DNA from: Variovorax brevis
GTDB taxonomy: Bacteria; Pseudomonadota; Gammaproteobacteria; Burkholderiales; Burkholderiaceae_C
Direction: 5' to 3'
Length of the DNA: 64,000 bases
Assembly (NCBI RefSeq): GCF_030317105.1
Contig: NZ_JASZYG010000026.1
Coordinates: 1 to 64,000 of the forward strand
In this document: one piece after another, positions 16,393-25,353 of the stretch
Position numbering within the stretch: position 1 is the stretch's first letter
Layout: each line of letters begins with the position of its first letter
Position numbers and translations under genes: made by a program
The notes under the pieces: model-generated
What the model was told of the DNA's origin: nothing
Databases searched by the model: none
Seen by the model: only the letters and a program-made list of their open reading frames with translations

Positions 16393-19300
16393 GCAGCACT
16401 GGCGAGCCCGTCGGCCGCAGCGTGCCGGCGTTCAGCAGACCTGCGAACATTGCGAGCATCACGCCCATGGCCATCGGGTAGCCGGGGCAGCCATGGATGG
16501 TTGGCGTGGCGGCGTTGGGGGCGTCACGGCCGAACATCAACTCGTCGGGTGCCCCGTCGGCCAGCGCGGAGGCGATGCCCAGGACAACTCGTTTGCCTGG
16601 ATTCGTGTTGACCACGCCGTTTTCGACCGGGCTGCGCCAAAGCATCTCCGGCACCGGGCGCTTGCGCATGGTGTCGAGCAATGTGCGTCGCAAGGCGGCG
16701 TTGGCTTGGGCGTACGTGGGCGTACCGCTGGGCGCGGCTTCGAACAGGGCCTCCTGGCATTGCCACAGCGTCTCTTCCTCGATCCATTTGTCCATGGTCT
16801 TGAGGAAGTTGCCCTGGACTGTGGGAGGAAATCCCAGCAGAACACCGGCGAGGTTGAGCGCAAAGATCGGGTCGGTCTCGTCGACTTTGAGGCCCGCCAG
16901 GATGTCCTTGGCCAGCGATCCCAGCCCGCTTTGACCGTTGTTCTCCAGCCAGTCCTGCACGGCGGCCAGCACGGCTTCGCCTTGCTTCTTGCCTTCAGCC
17001 TGCACCGTGTCGCGGGGATGCGGCGAGAAGATGTAGCGGGAGACCGTGGAAAAGTTGCCCGGACAACGCGGCTTGCCGGGGTTGGTTTCCAGCCGGCCTC
17101 CGGTCTGCATGAAGGGCTCACTTGAGGCCGGAGGAACGTCGGGCAGGCCGATCCACTTGGTGCACAACTTGGCCATCACCAGGTCGCTGAAGGTCATGAG
17201 GTCGATCGGGCGGCGCACCGGGTCGTTGGAAACCGGGGTCGGCAAGTCGGGGAAGTGGCCGAGCAGGCCGTTCACGACGGCGATGGTGATGTCGTAGGCG
17301 TCCTTCTCACTGATGCCGAGGACGGCCGTGTTGAGGGCCACTTGCGCCGTGTGGTCGGCGCCATCCAAGCCCAGGAGATTCAGGCCGATCGATGCCTTCA
17401 TGCGGTCGCCGTAGCCCTGGACCGAGTAGCGGACGCCATTGTCTTTCATGACATCCAGCACGCCAGGCTTCTCCAAGGTGCCCGTGCAGCGTCCGATGAG
17501 GTGGCCATAGGGCGTGTCCTGCGGGGCGTTGGAGTCGCCGGTGCGCACCTCTTCCCACGCTTTCGGCGAGCGGTCCGGGTCCTCAAGCCGCTGGCGCACC
17601 TTGTCGCGCTCGGCCTCTTCGATTTCTGCCGGCGTGGGAGGGGGCGGGGGTGGGGAGGGCGAGTCGGTTGGCAGCTCGGCCAGGAAGTTGGCCAAATTCT
17701 TCAGCGCCGGCAGCGAGGGCACGAACACATACAGGCCCCATTCCAGGTGTGAGAGCGGCTTGTCGTTGAACGCGAAGCGGGTCACATTGCCGCTGGCGTC
17801 GAGATAGCGGAAGGTGTAGTTCTCTCCGACCTGCGGAACCCGCAGCAACGGGTCGGCCTGCGCCGAGCCCACGCCGCTGCTGTTGGCGCCGGCAATCCAG
17901 CGCTGGATGGTCTCGAACTGCTCGGAGAGGCTGGCGCAGTAGGCCATGAAGACGACGCCGCGTTCTGCCGCGGGCTGGTCTGGCAGCTTCGGCCCGTACG
18001 ACATCCCGCGGCGAATGATTCGCGGCATGTATTCGCGCCGGTCGCGCGGGTTGGCGCGCCGGGCGTGCGAGTGATAGGGGCACTTGTCGCTCTGGGTGTC
18101 GTAGTTGAAGTTGTTGAGGTCGGCGCCCGCGGGCTGCGACACCAGGGGCCGGCCATCCCGCTCGCGGCCCATCATCCGGGTCTGCAGTTCGTCGCTCTGG
18201 GCCTGCGTGAGCCCCGACACCGCAGCGTTCAGGGTATCCATGTTCAGGCGTATCTTGCGAACCGCGAGGAAGCTGCCGTGCAGCTTCAGGGGGTCGAGCG
18301 CTGCGTTCGCTGCATCTTTCCGGTTGTTGGCGTGGCCCAGGAGCAGTTCGCCCGGCGCCACCAGATCGTCGAACAGCTTGGGCGGATTGGCGGGCGCCTG
18401 GCCGGTGTTGATCTGAGGCTGGCTGACGCCGTCGACGAAATCCAGATGACCCGCGGGTTTGTCGTTGGCATTGCGGTAGCTTCGGGTCGGCTGCACGGCC
18501 AGCACGCGCATGCCGTTGTCGGCCACATCCAATCCATCGACCTGGGTCTTCAGCGTCGGGTGCAGGTCGGGCGACGTGTTGGCCTTGTCGACCAGGCGTA
18601 TCTGAATGAGTACATGCACGGCCTTGAGGTCGACGCGGCGCCCGTTCGCCATGCCCCAGCGCAGCGGTCGGCGCCAGCGGTCCGGATGGTTGGCGCGCAC
18701 ATCGCCGAGTACGGAACAGCGTGCCTCCATGCCTTCGACGAACTCCTGCGGAAAGCCGCTCAGGCGCGAGGCAGCGACTTCCAGCGCCGCCAGTCCCGCA
18801 TGCGTCAAGCCGACAACGAAGGCAATGTCGTCCTGCGATTTCACCGATCCGCAGTGGGCGGCGAGCGCATTGAGCGCTTTGCGCGCCTCGACGGCGTCCG
18901 TGACGCGCAACAGCACCACGCATCCATGCGTGACGGGCTCGTTGGCGGCCAGGATGTGGCCCTGCAGCAGGGTAGGGTCATAGGGAACTGGCTGTGCGAC
19001 ACCCAGGGAGGGCGGTGTTCCCTTGATGAGCCAATCCAGTTGATCTTGATATGGCGCCAGTTTCTTTTTCGCATCGGCCCATTCTTCGTGCCCCGGCTGC
19101 CCCGCCGGAATGGCATCCAGCAGGTTCATCATCTTGATCGGGCCTTGCAGGATCGACTGCGTAAAGCGGCGCAGCGTCCCGTTGTCGCCGTCATTTTCGG
19201 GCGGGGTTTCGGACGGGAAGTAAGTCGACAGGCGATACAGGCCGGTGAGCGTGCGCAGTGGCAGCACCAGCGTGCCTTCGACATTGGCCAGCGCCTTCGC

Positions 19301-19933
19301 CATGGCCGATTGCTGTGCGGCCGCGGCCGAGGGGAGGGCCAGCCTTGCAATTTGCGCATCGACACCGGCCGTGTTGCCCTTTTCGCGCTGAACCTTCTCC
19401 ACTTCCGCCAGGTAGTCTGTGTCGCCCAGCGGCATCACCGAGTCTGCGTAGAAGGTGCCGCCTGCAACCTCGTTGCTGCGCACCCAGTCGCAGTACTTCT
19501 CATAAGTGGCGGTCTTCGAGCCCGGGTAGCCGTCACAGTGACAGAACAGCAGGTCGAGCAGCGTGCCCAGGTCGCGGTAGATCACCCGCATGTAGGGTTC
19601 CCAGCCGCCGTCGAAGGTGACGTTGAGCGACAGGTGCCAGGTGCCATCTTCCGGTTGCTGGTCGTCCGGCAGTTCCGGCACGGGCGGCACGAGCGCATAG
19701 CGGAAGTGATCGATGATGCCGAACTGGCCCACCGAATCCGGGAACACCGGCTGCAGCAACTCCGACTCGCGCACGTTTTGTCGCGCCGAGAAGAGCGCGT
19801 CGAGCACCTTTCGCAATCGCTTGAGATAGCTGATGGGCTCGAAGCCGATCACCATGCCGTGTTTGACCGGGGCCAACACCGACAGGTTGGTGATGCCGCC
19901 CAGAACAGTGCTTCGCTTTTTCAGCTGTGCCAT
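16373..19933 (-). CDS. DyP-type peroxidase fused to a cytochrome P450-like domain
   Basis: 1186 residues. Residues about 310-750 match DyP-type haem peroxidases: the GxxDG region reads LDFVDGVSQPQ (Asp near 501, first Gly replaced by Asp), proximal His lies in CPYHSHARRANPR near 623, and distal Arg in IIRRGMSYGP near 641. The first 300 residues are an extra N-terminal module. A proline-rich linker (DSPSPPPPPPTP, near 757-768) leads to a 400-residue P450-like part: an I-helix-like NLAGVLLG stretch, DTMRKRP in place of ExxR, and haem-ligand motif TIHGCPGYPMAM with Cys near 1149. Typical DyP and P450 proteins are each 300-450 residues. The ATG at 19933 follows GGAG; an ATG at 19975 is possible. 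No signal peptide. Confidence 0.82.
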   Translation of the reverse strand: MAQLKKRSTVLGGITNLSVLAPVKHGMVIGFEPISYLKRLRKVLDALFSARQNVRESELLQPVFPDSVGQFGIIDHFRYALVPPVPELPDDQQPEDGTWHLSLNVTFDGGWEPYMRVIYRDLGTLLDLLFCHCDGYPGSKTATYEKYCDWVRSNEVAGGTFYADSVMPLGDTDYLAEVEKVQREKGNTAGVDAQIARLALPSAAAAQQSAMAKALANVEGTLVLPLRTLTGLYRLSTYFPSETPPENDGDNGTLRRFTQSILQGPIKMMNLLDAIPAGQPGHEEWADAKKKLAPYQDQLDWLIKGTPPSLGVAQPVPYDPTLLQGHILAANEPVTHGCVVLLRVTDAVEARKALNALAAHCGSVKSQDDIAFVVGLTHAGLAALEVAASRLSGFPQEFVEGMEARCSVLGDVRANHPDRWRRPLRWGMANGRRVDLKAVHVLIQIRLVDKANTSPDLHPTLKTQVDGLDVADNGMRVLAVQPTRSYRNANDKPAGHLDFVDGVSQPQINTGQAPANPPKLFDDLVAPGELLLGHANNRKDAANAALDPLKLHGSFLAVRKIRLNMDTLNAAVSGLTQAQSDELQTRMMGRERDGRPLVSQPAGADLNNFNYDTQSDKCPYHSHARRANPRDRREYMPRIIRRGMSYGPKLPDQPAAERGVVFMAYCASLSEQFETIQRWIAGANSSGVGSAQADPLLRVPQVGENYTFRYLDASGNVTRFAFNDKPLSHLEWGLYVFVPSLPALKNLANFLAELPTDSPSPPPPPPTPAEIEEAERDKVRQRLEDPDRSPKAWEEVRTGDSNAPQDTPYGHLIGRCTGTLEKPGVLDVMKDNGVRYSVQGYGDRMKASIGLNLLGLDGADHTAQVALNTAVLGISEKDAYDITIAVVNGLLGHFPDLPTPVSNDPVRRPIDLMTFSDLVMAKLCTKWIGLPDVPPASSEPFMQTGGRLETNPGKPRCPGNFSTVSRYIFSPHPRDTVQAEGKKQGEAVLAAVQDWLENNGQSGLGSLAKDILAGLKVDETDPIFALNLAGVLLGFPPTVQGNFLKTMDKWIEEETLWQCQEALFEAAPSGTPTYAQANAALRRTLLDTMRKRPVPEMLWRSPVENGVVNTNPGKRVVLGIASALADGAPDELMFGRDAPNAATPTIHGCPGYPMAMGVMLAMFAGLLNAGTLRPTGSPVLLILTPN

Positions 19934-20083
19934 GTCACGCTCCTCTATGCGTTTCCTCGTTGCCGCCAGTTCCACGACGCTGCGTATTGAATACGCGGCG
20001 GAAGTGGAGGCGTGATGTTGAGCATGGCGCGCGCTGATTGCACCCCCAATGCGATGGATGCTGCAATGAGGGGCGCAACCCCG

Positions 20084-20998
20084 CTAGTAGCCCCGCACCG
20101 CCGCAGCCTCCGCCTCGATCCACGCCGCCACACGCCGCACTTGCTCCCGCGGCTGCGCCTCGGCGCGGATCAGCCAGTAGGCGATGGGGGTCTCCACCTT
20201 GTCGGGCGGCGCGGTGACCGCGATGAGTTGCCCGTTGTCGATCAGCGGCCGCACCAGTTCCAGCCTCGCCAGCGCGATCCCCTGACCCGCCAGCGCGGCG
20301 TGGATGACCTGGTCGTACTGGTTGAAGCGCACCACGCCGCGCGGCTTGGCCTGCTGCCATCCCCGCTCGCGCAGCCAGGGCCGCCATTGCAGCCACGGCC
20401 GCGAGTCGTCGAATTCGAGCAGATGCACCTTGCCCAGCGCTTCGGCGCTTTTCAACTCGCGGATGCCGAGCGTCGGATGCGCCACCGGCACCACGCGTTC
20501 GCCGAAGAGCCAGACCGCGCCGGCCGGCGCCACGCTGCGCGAGCAGTAGCGCAGCGCGAGGTCGACCTGTCCGTCGCTCATGTCGACCATCTCGTTGGTC
20601 GCGGACAGGCGCACCTCGATGTCGGGATGCGCCTGCTGCAGGCGGCCCAGCCTCGGCAGCAGCCAGAGGCCAGAGATGCCGATGCTGGCGGAGATGGTCA
20701 CGGCCTGCTGCTGCGCGGAGTCGCGGCGGATCTCGCCGACCACGTCTTGCAACTGTTGCACCGCGCCGTCGGCGCTGCGAAACAGCCGCTCGCCCGCGGG
20801 CGTGAACTGAACGCCACGGCTCTTGCGCTCCAGCAGCGTGACGCCCAACTGCTCTTCAAGCGCGCGAATCTGGCGGCTCACCGCCGATTGCGTCAGGCAC
20901 AGATCGTCGGCCGCCTGGGTGATGCTCATGCGCCGCCCGACGGCGACGAAGCCCCGGATGAGATCGAGCGAGGAAAGCCGGACGAGCGGAACGGACAT
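20084..20998 (-). CDS. LysR-family transcriptional regulator (GcvA-like)
   Basis: 304 residues. The N-terminal winged helix-turn-helix (LDLIRGFVAVGRRMSITQAADDL, LTQSAVSRQIRALEEQLG, residues 10-65) is followed by a LysR substrate-binding domain. The wording resembles the GcvA group. It lies 10 bases downstream of the DUF2917 gene on the same strand and 150 bases upstream of the DyP-P450 gene, so it may regulate that block (inference). ATG at 20998 is chosen because it gives the normal LysR N-terminus. Confidence 0.88.
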   Translation of the reverse strand: MSVPLVRLSSLDLIRGFVAVGRRMSITQAADDLCLTQSAVSRQIRALEEQLGVTLLERKSRGVQFTPAGERLFRSADGAVQQLQDVVGEIRRDSAQQQAVTISASIGISGLWLLPRLGRLQQAHPDIEVRLSATNEMVDMSDGQVDLALRYCSRSVAPAGAVWLFGERVVPVAHPTLGIRELKSAEALGKVHLLEFDDSRPWLQWRPWLRERGWQQAKPRGVVRFNQYDQVIHAALAGQGIALARLELVRPLIDNGQLIAVTAPPDKVETPIAYWLIRAEAQPREQVRRVAAWIEAEAAAVRGY

Positions 20999-21008
20999 GC
21001 GCGGCAGT

Positions 21009-21272
21009 TTAGCCACGCACTCCCGTTTCGGCGCTGCCGCCAGCATCGACCAAGACGCGGCACTGCGGCATGCCGGCCAGCAGCGCCTTCTGATTCGGTT
21101 GCACGCAGTGGAAGTCGCCTGCAACGAGGATGACGTCATCGAGCTGCCCCTCGATCGTGATCCACGCCGTGCCGTTCAGGCAGAACACGCAGACGGTCTC
21201 GCGGGTGGGTTCGATCCTGCGCGGCTGCCTCAAGACTGTGACAACGTCGTGCGGAAGGTCGTTCGGTTTCAT
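21009..21272 (-). CDS. DUF2917 family protein
   Basis: 87 residues starting MKPNDLPHDVV after a GAGGAGG ribosome site. The middle (ETVCVFCLNGTAWITIEGQLDDVILVAGD, in the family pattern) fits DUF2917, small beta-rich proteins of unknown function that often neighbour transcriptional regulators in Burkholderiales. It lies between the membrane peptide gene (13-base gap) and the LysR gene (10-base gap), so the three appear co-transcribed. Confidence 0.7.
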   Translation of the reverse strand: MKPNDLPHDVVTVLRQPRRIEPTRETVCVFCLNGTAWITIEGQLDDVILVAGDFHCVQPNQKALLAGMPQCRVLVDAGGSAETGVRG

Positions 21273-21285
21273 GGTGCTTGCCTCC

Positions 21286-21432
21286 TCATCGGCAAAACGA
21301 AAACAGTTCCACAAGCGCGGCGGCGCTCGCTGGTTCGAGCCAACTGCGCAGCGCGACAGAGGCGATGGCTGCCGCAACCAGAACGGCGGTGCCGGCAAGG
21401 GCCAGCCCCCGCAGCGTTGTCGAGGCCTTCAT
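21286..21432 (-). CDS. 48-residue single-span membrane peptide
   Basis: Starts MKASTTLRGL and has one hydrophobic span at about residues 9-28 (LALAGTAVLVAAAIASVAL), then a short tail ending LVELFSFCR. Its ATG overlaps the stop of the MFS transporter gene (ATGA at 21429-21432), the coupling pattern used by real genes in this window. I do not recognise the family. It could be a transporter accessory peptide. A chance ORF remains possible because of its length. Confidence 0.55.
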   Translation of the reverse strand: MKASTTLRGLALAGTAVLVAAAIASVALRSWLEPASAAALVELFSFCR

Positions 21433-22661
21433 GCCATCGCTCCTGCGGGAACGACGCCACGCTGCACCTGCCGATCGTTGATGGGCCAATGCAGGGCTGC
21501 CGCCATCAAGCCGAGCGCGATCGAGCCGATCCAGATCAGGTCATAGGATTTCGTTGCATCGAAGACATGCGCCGCCAGCCACACGCCCAGGAAGGAGCCG
21601 ACCTGATGGCCGAAGAAGACGAAGCCGAACAACGTCGCGATGTACTGCACGCCGAAGACCTGCGCAATAAGCCCGCTCGTGAGCGGCACGGTGCCCAGCC
21701 AGAGCAGGCCCATCACCGCGCAAAAGACATGAAGGCTCGGCACGCTCAAGGGCAGCAGGAAGAACGCCGCCATTGCCACCGAGCGCGCCAGGTAGATGGC
21801 CGACAAGAGGTACTTGCGGCGGAAGAAGTCGCCGAGGTAGCCGCAGACGAAGGTGCCCACGGTGTTGGCGAGCGCGATGATCGCCAGCCCCGCCACGGCG
21901 TCGTTGGCGCTCAATCCCTTGCCCAGCAGGTAGGCCGGCAAGTGCGTGCCGATGAAGGCCAACTGGAATCCGCATGCGACGAAGCCCGCGTTCAGCAACC
22001 AGAAGCCGCGGTGCCTGAAGGCTTCTCGCACCGCTTGCCGGATCGACTGGGAGCGGGCTGTCGGCGCCGCCGTTGTTGAAGTCGAAGCCCTGTCGTTCAA
22101 GGTCAAGGCCAGCGGTCCGAGCACGCCGATCGTCATGCCCAGCACCACCAACGCAGCGGCCCACCCCAGCCAGTGCTGAAGCCCCTGCGTCACCGGCACC
22201 ATGACGAACTGCCCCAGCCCACCGACCGCGCCGGTAATGCCCAGCGCCCAACTGCGACGTGACGGCTCGGCGATGCGGCTGATGGCGCCATACACCGTGC
22301 CAAAGGCCGTGCACGAGAGCGCAACGCCGATGAGCAAGCCCGCGCTGAGCGTCAGTTGCGTCGGCGTGACGGACAGCGACATCAGGACGAGGCCGACGAG
22401 ATATAGCAGCGTTCCCAGGGCGATGACGCGCACCGAGCCGAAGCGGTCGGCGAGCATGCCGGTGAAAGGCTGCGCGAAGCCCCACACGAGGTTCTGCATG
22501 GCGATCGCGAGGCCGAATGCCTCGCGCGACCAGCCGCGATCGATGGTCATGGGGACGAGGAACAGGCCCTGCACGTGGCGGGCGCCGAGGGCGACGCCCA
22601 TGATCAGGCCGCCGCAAATGACTGCCCGGAGGATGTTGCTGTCTTTGCTGGCGTTGGGCAT
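21429..22661 (-). CDS. Major facilitator superfamily transporter
   Basis: 410 residues, about twelve membrane helices. The loop between helices 2 and 3 has the MFS pattern GMLADRFGSVRVIALG near residue 65, and a related GYLGDFFRRKYLL lies mid-protein near 275. Members exchange small organic anions or drugs; substrate is not predictable. First gene of a minus-strand block running through the membrane peptide, DUF2917 and LysR genes. Confidence 0.88.
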   Translation of the reverse strand: MPNASKDSNILRAVICGGLIMGVALGARHVQGLFLVPMTIDRGWSREAFGLAIAMQNLVWGFAQPFTGMLADRFGSVRVIALGTLLYLVGLVLMSLSVTPTQLTLSAGLLIGVALSCTAFGTVYGAISRIAEPSRRSWALGITGAVGGLGQFVMVPVTQGLQHWLGWAAALVVLGMTIGVLGPLALTLNDRASTSTTAAPTARSQSIRQAVREAFRHRGFWLLNAGFVACGFQLAFIGTHLPAYLLGKGLSANDAVAGLAIIALANTVGTFVCGYLGDFFRRKYLLSAIYLARSVAMAAFFLLPLSVPSLHVFCAVMGLLWLGTVPLTSGLIAQVFGVQYIATLFGFVFFGHQVGSFLGVWLAAHVFDATKSYDLIWIGSIALGLMAAALHWPINDRQVQRGVVPAGAMA

Positions 22662-22906
22662 TTGGAGTTCCTTTCAACAGGTCGGCGGGTGCGCGCGACC
22701 TGTCGACGATTGAACTCAATGCAGGAGTGGCGTGGGCCGAGTTCCATGCAGGGCAGACATGAGGTTTAGGAATGTCGGGACTCCCCGCGCACGTAGCGTT
22801 CGCGTACGTCGTTTATGCGCATGGCGCGTAGGGATTTGCCACGTTCGTTGCTGTAGAGGCAGCGGGCGAACGCAGTCGCCTGGATCACGCTGGCACGCCG
22901 GCTGCG

Positions 22907-23839
22907 ATGAGTCGCAACATGACAAGAAAATCCGCCGCACTGCGCACCACATCGGACACCACGATAGGCACTGCCCCGATCGCCAAGGCCAGCACTCAAA
23001 TCCGCACAAATACCCCTGCCAAACCGGCTGCTCCAGAGGCAAAAGCCCCGGCACGCTTCGGCCCCGCTGCGCACAACGCATGGAGCCTCGAAGGCGACAC
23101 CGTCAGCCTCATGCGCACACCGAAGCGACCCAAACCGGTGCACATCCCCGCGCTCCCACAGTCCATCGAATTCGACCTCGCCCGAACGGCGCTCGTCGTC
23201 ATCGACATGCAGAACGACTTCTGTCACCCCGAAGGCTGGTTCGCGCAGAAGGGTATCGACATCAAGCCCTGCCGCAAGCCCATCCCGACCATCGCGGGCT
23301 TGCTGCCGACGTGGCGAAAGGCGGGCGGCACGGTGGTGTGGTGCAACTGGGGCATCCGCGCGGACCGGCGCAACCTGAGCCCGACGGTGCAGTTCAAGGG
23401 CAAGCGCAGCGCCGATGGCGTGGGCTATGCCGAGCACTCGGCGATCGACCACGGCCCTTCGCTGGTTCAGGGTTCGTGGGGCGCGCAGGTGATCGACGAG
23501 TTGGCCGTCGCGCCCACCGACATCACGGTGCACAAGCACCGCCTGAGCGGCTTCTGGGACAACGAACTCGACACGCTGCTGCGACAGCAAGGCATCACCA
23601 CGCTGCTGTTCGCGGGCATCAACACCGACCGCTGCGTGTTCTCGACGCTGCAGGACGCCAACTTTCTCGGCTACGACTGCGTGCTGCTCGAAGACGCCTG
23701 CAGCACGCCGTCGCCGGCCTTCGTCACCAAGGGCGTGCTCTTCATCGTGCAACAGTTGCACGGTTTCGTCGCCAAGGCGGCGGATGTGCGGTCGAGCCTT
23801 GCCAAACCGGTCCGCGCGAACACAATCGACGCACCCTGA
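22907..23839 (+). CDS. Isochorismatase-family cysteine hydrolase
   Basis: 310 residues. Catalytic Asp in VVIDMQNDF near residue 101, Lys in VHKHRLSGF near 208, and Cys in GINTDRCVFSTL near 245 complete the isochorismatase/ureidoacrylate-type triad. Close relatives hydrolyse ureido or carbamoyl compounds (biuret, ureidoacrylate, N-carbamoylsarcosine). The first 85 residues, rich in Ala, Pro and Lys, precede the core and may be disordered; a later start is possible. It leads an amidohydrolase gene 23 bases downstream, suggesting successive hydrolysis of a nitrogen-rich compound (inference). Confidence 0.83.
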   Translation: MSRNMTRKSAALRTTSDTTIGTAPIAKASTQIRTNTPAKPAAPEAKAPARFGPAAHNAWSLEGDTVSLMRTPKRPKPVHIPALPQSIEFDLARTALVVIDMQNDFCHPEGWFAQKGIDIKPCRKPIPTIAGLLPTWRKAGGTVVWCNWGIRADRRNLSPTVQFKGKRSADGVGYAEHSAIDHGPSLVQGSWGAQVIDELAVAPTDITVHKHRLSGFWDNELDTLLRQQGITTLLFAGINTDRCVFSTLQDANFLGYDCVLLEDACSTPSPAFVTKGVLFIVQQLHGFVAKAADVRSSLAKPVRANTIDAP

Positions 23840-23862
23840 ACTCCACGCCACGGATAGCCTGA

Positions 23863-25353
23863 ATGACTGCTTCGACCCTCGATTGCGCCTGGTTGCTGCC
23901 GGAGCCCGGTGCAAGTGCCGCGAAAGCCAACATGCGCGTGACGCACGTTGACGGGCGCATCGCATCGATCACGCCCATCGGTCGTGAAACGACGGGGCGG
24001 CGCCTGCTGGCGATGCCTGCGCTGTCTAATGCGCACGACCACGGCCGCACCTTCCGCAGTGCCACGCTCGGCGCGTTCGACAAGCCGCTCGAAAGCTGGA
24101 TTCCCTTCCTCGGCGTGGTGCCGGGCCTGGACCCCTACACCTGCGCGGCCACGTCGTTCTCGCGCTCGGTCCGCCATGGTGTCGCGAACCTGATGGTCCA
24201 CTACACGCGCGTGCAGGGCGGCATGTCCTATGTCGAGGAGGCGCAGCAGGTGGCCCGCGCCGCAAAGGACGTCGGCGTGCGCATCGGCTTTGCTGTCGCC
24301 ATGCGGGACCGCAACGGCATCGCCTACGACGACGATGCGCCAGTGCTCAAGGCCCTGCGCCCGGGCATCCGCGATGCGGTCGCTGGCCGGTTGTCGGTGA
24401 AACCTGTCTCGCCGGCGCAGCAAATTGCCGTGGTCAATGATGTCGCGCAGATGCTGGAGGAGGGCGGCTTCACCGACCACGTCAACGTGCAATACGGCCC
24501 CGCGGCCGTGCAGTGGTGCAGCACACCGTTGCTTGAAGCCATTGCCCGCGCGTCCGCGGACACCGGTTGTCGCGTGCACATGCACTGCCTCGAAACACCT
24601 TATCAACGCGCGTGGGCCGACAGGAACCATCCGCAAGGCATGCTCAAGTTCCTCGACGCGATCGGCTTGCTCAGCCCGCGACTCACCTTGGCGCATTGCG
24701 CGTTGGCGCGTCCGGATGAGTTGGCGCTGCTCGCGGAACGCGGCGTGACGATCGCCGTCAACACCAGCTCCAACCTGTACTTGAAATCAGGCATCGCACC
24801 AGTGCCGGAGATGCTCAAGCAAGGCTGCCGCATCGCCATGGGCCTGGACAGCACGGGTTTCGACGAAGACGACGATGCGCTGCGCGAGATGCGCATCGCC
24901 TACCAGCTGCACCGCGGCTGGGGCTTCGACACGACGATGTCGCGCGAGCAACTGTGGACCTTCGCCGCCGGCAATGGCCCGCTGAGCGTGAACGGCGCCG
25001 GCAACATCGCCACGGGCAGGCTGACCGAAGGCGCGCCCGCCGACATCGTGGTGCTCGACTGGGACCAGCTGGACGACGACGAGCTCTTCCCCGAGATCGA
25101 CCCGCTCGATCTGTTGCTGGCTCGCGCCAACGGCACGCACATCGCCAAGGTGATCGTTGGTGGCAAGACGGTCGTCGAAGGCGGTCGCGTGCTGGGCATC
25201 GACGAGCCCGCATTGCGTGCCGAACTCACCGCCAGGGCCCGCGCTGCACTCGCTGCCGACAGCAGCCACGGCGCATGGCTCAACACCTTGCGCGCATTGG
25301 CCGAAGACCTCGCGCCCTTCTACAAGGAAGGCCCGCTGGGCTGCTGCACCTAG
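23863..25353 (+). CDS. Amidohydrolase-superfamily enzyme (cytosine deaminase-like)
   Basis: 496 residues. Metal ligands of the amidohydrolase barrel are visible: HxH in SNAHDHGRT near residue 52, His in VHMHCLET near 241, His in LAHCAL near 276, and Asp in MGLDSTGFDEDDD near 330. The enzyme hydrolyses an amide, amidine or ring C-N bond. It follows the isochorismatase-like gene and converges on the M20 gene; the two stop codons share CTAG at 25350-25353. Substrate unknown, probably a purine-, pyrimidine- or triazine-like ring or its opened product. Confidence 0.82.
   Translation: MTASTLDCAWLLPEPGASAAKANMRVTHVDGRIASITPIGRETTGRRLLAMPALSNAHDHGRTFRSATLGAFDKPLESWIPFLGVVPGLDPYTCAATSFSRSVRHGVANLMVHYTRVQGGMSYVEEAQQVARAAKDVGVRIGFAVAMRDRNGIAYDDDAPVLKALRPGIRDAVAGRLSVKPVSPAQQIAVVNDVAQMLEEGGFTDHVNVQYGPAAVQWCSTPLLEAIARASADTGCRVHMHCLETPYQRAWADRNHPQGMLKFLDAIGLLSPRLTLAHCALARPDELALLAERGVTIAVNTSSNLYLKSGIAPVPEMLKQGCRIAMGLDSTGFDEDDDALREMRIAYQLHRGWGFDTTMSREQLWTFAAGNGPLSVNGAGNIATGRLTEGAPADIVVLDWDQLDDDELFPEIDPLDLLLARANGTHIAKVIVGGKTVVEGGRVLGIDEPALRAELTARARAALAADSSHGAWLNTLRALAEDLAPFYKEGPLGCCT

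Noticed and set aside
18065..19990. Plus-strand open frame of 641 codons opposite the DyP-P450 gene
   Set aside because: Shadow frame; the minus strand has haem-ligand motifs and a ribosome site.
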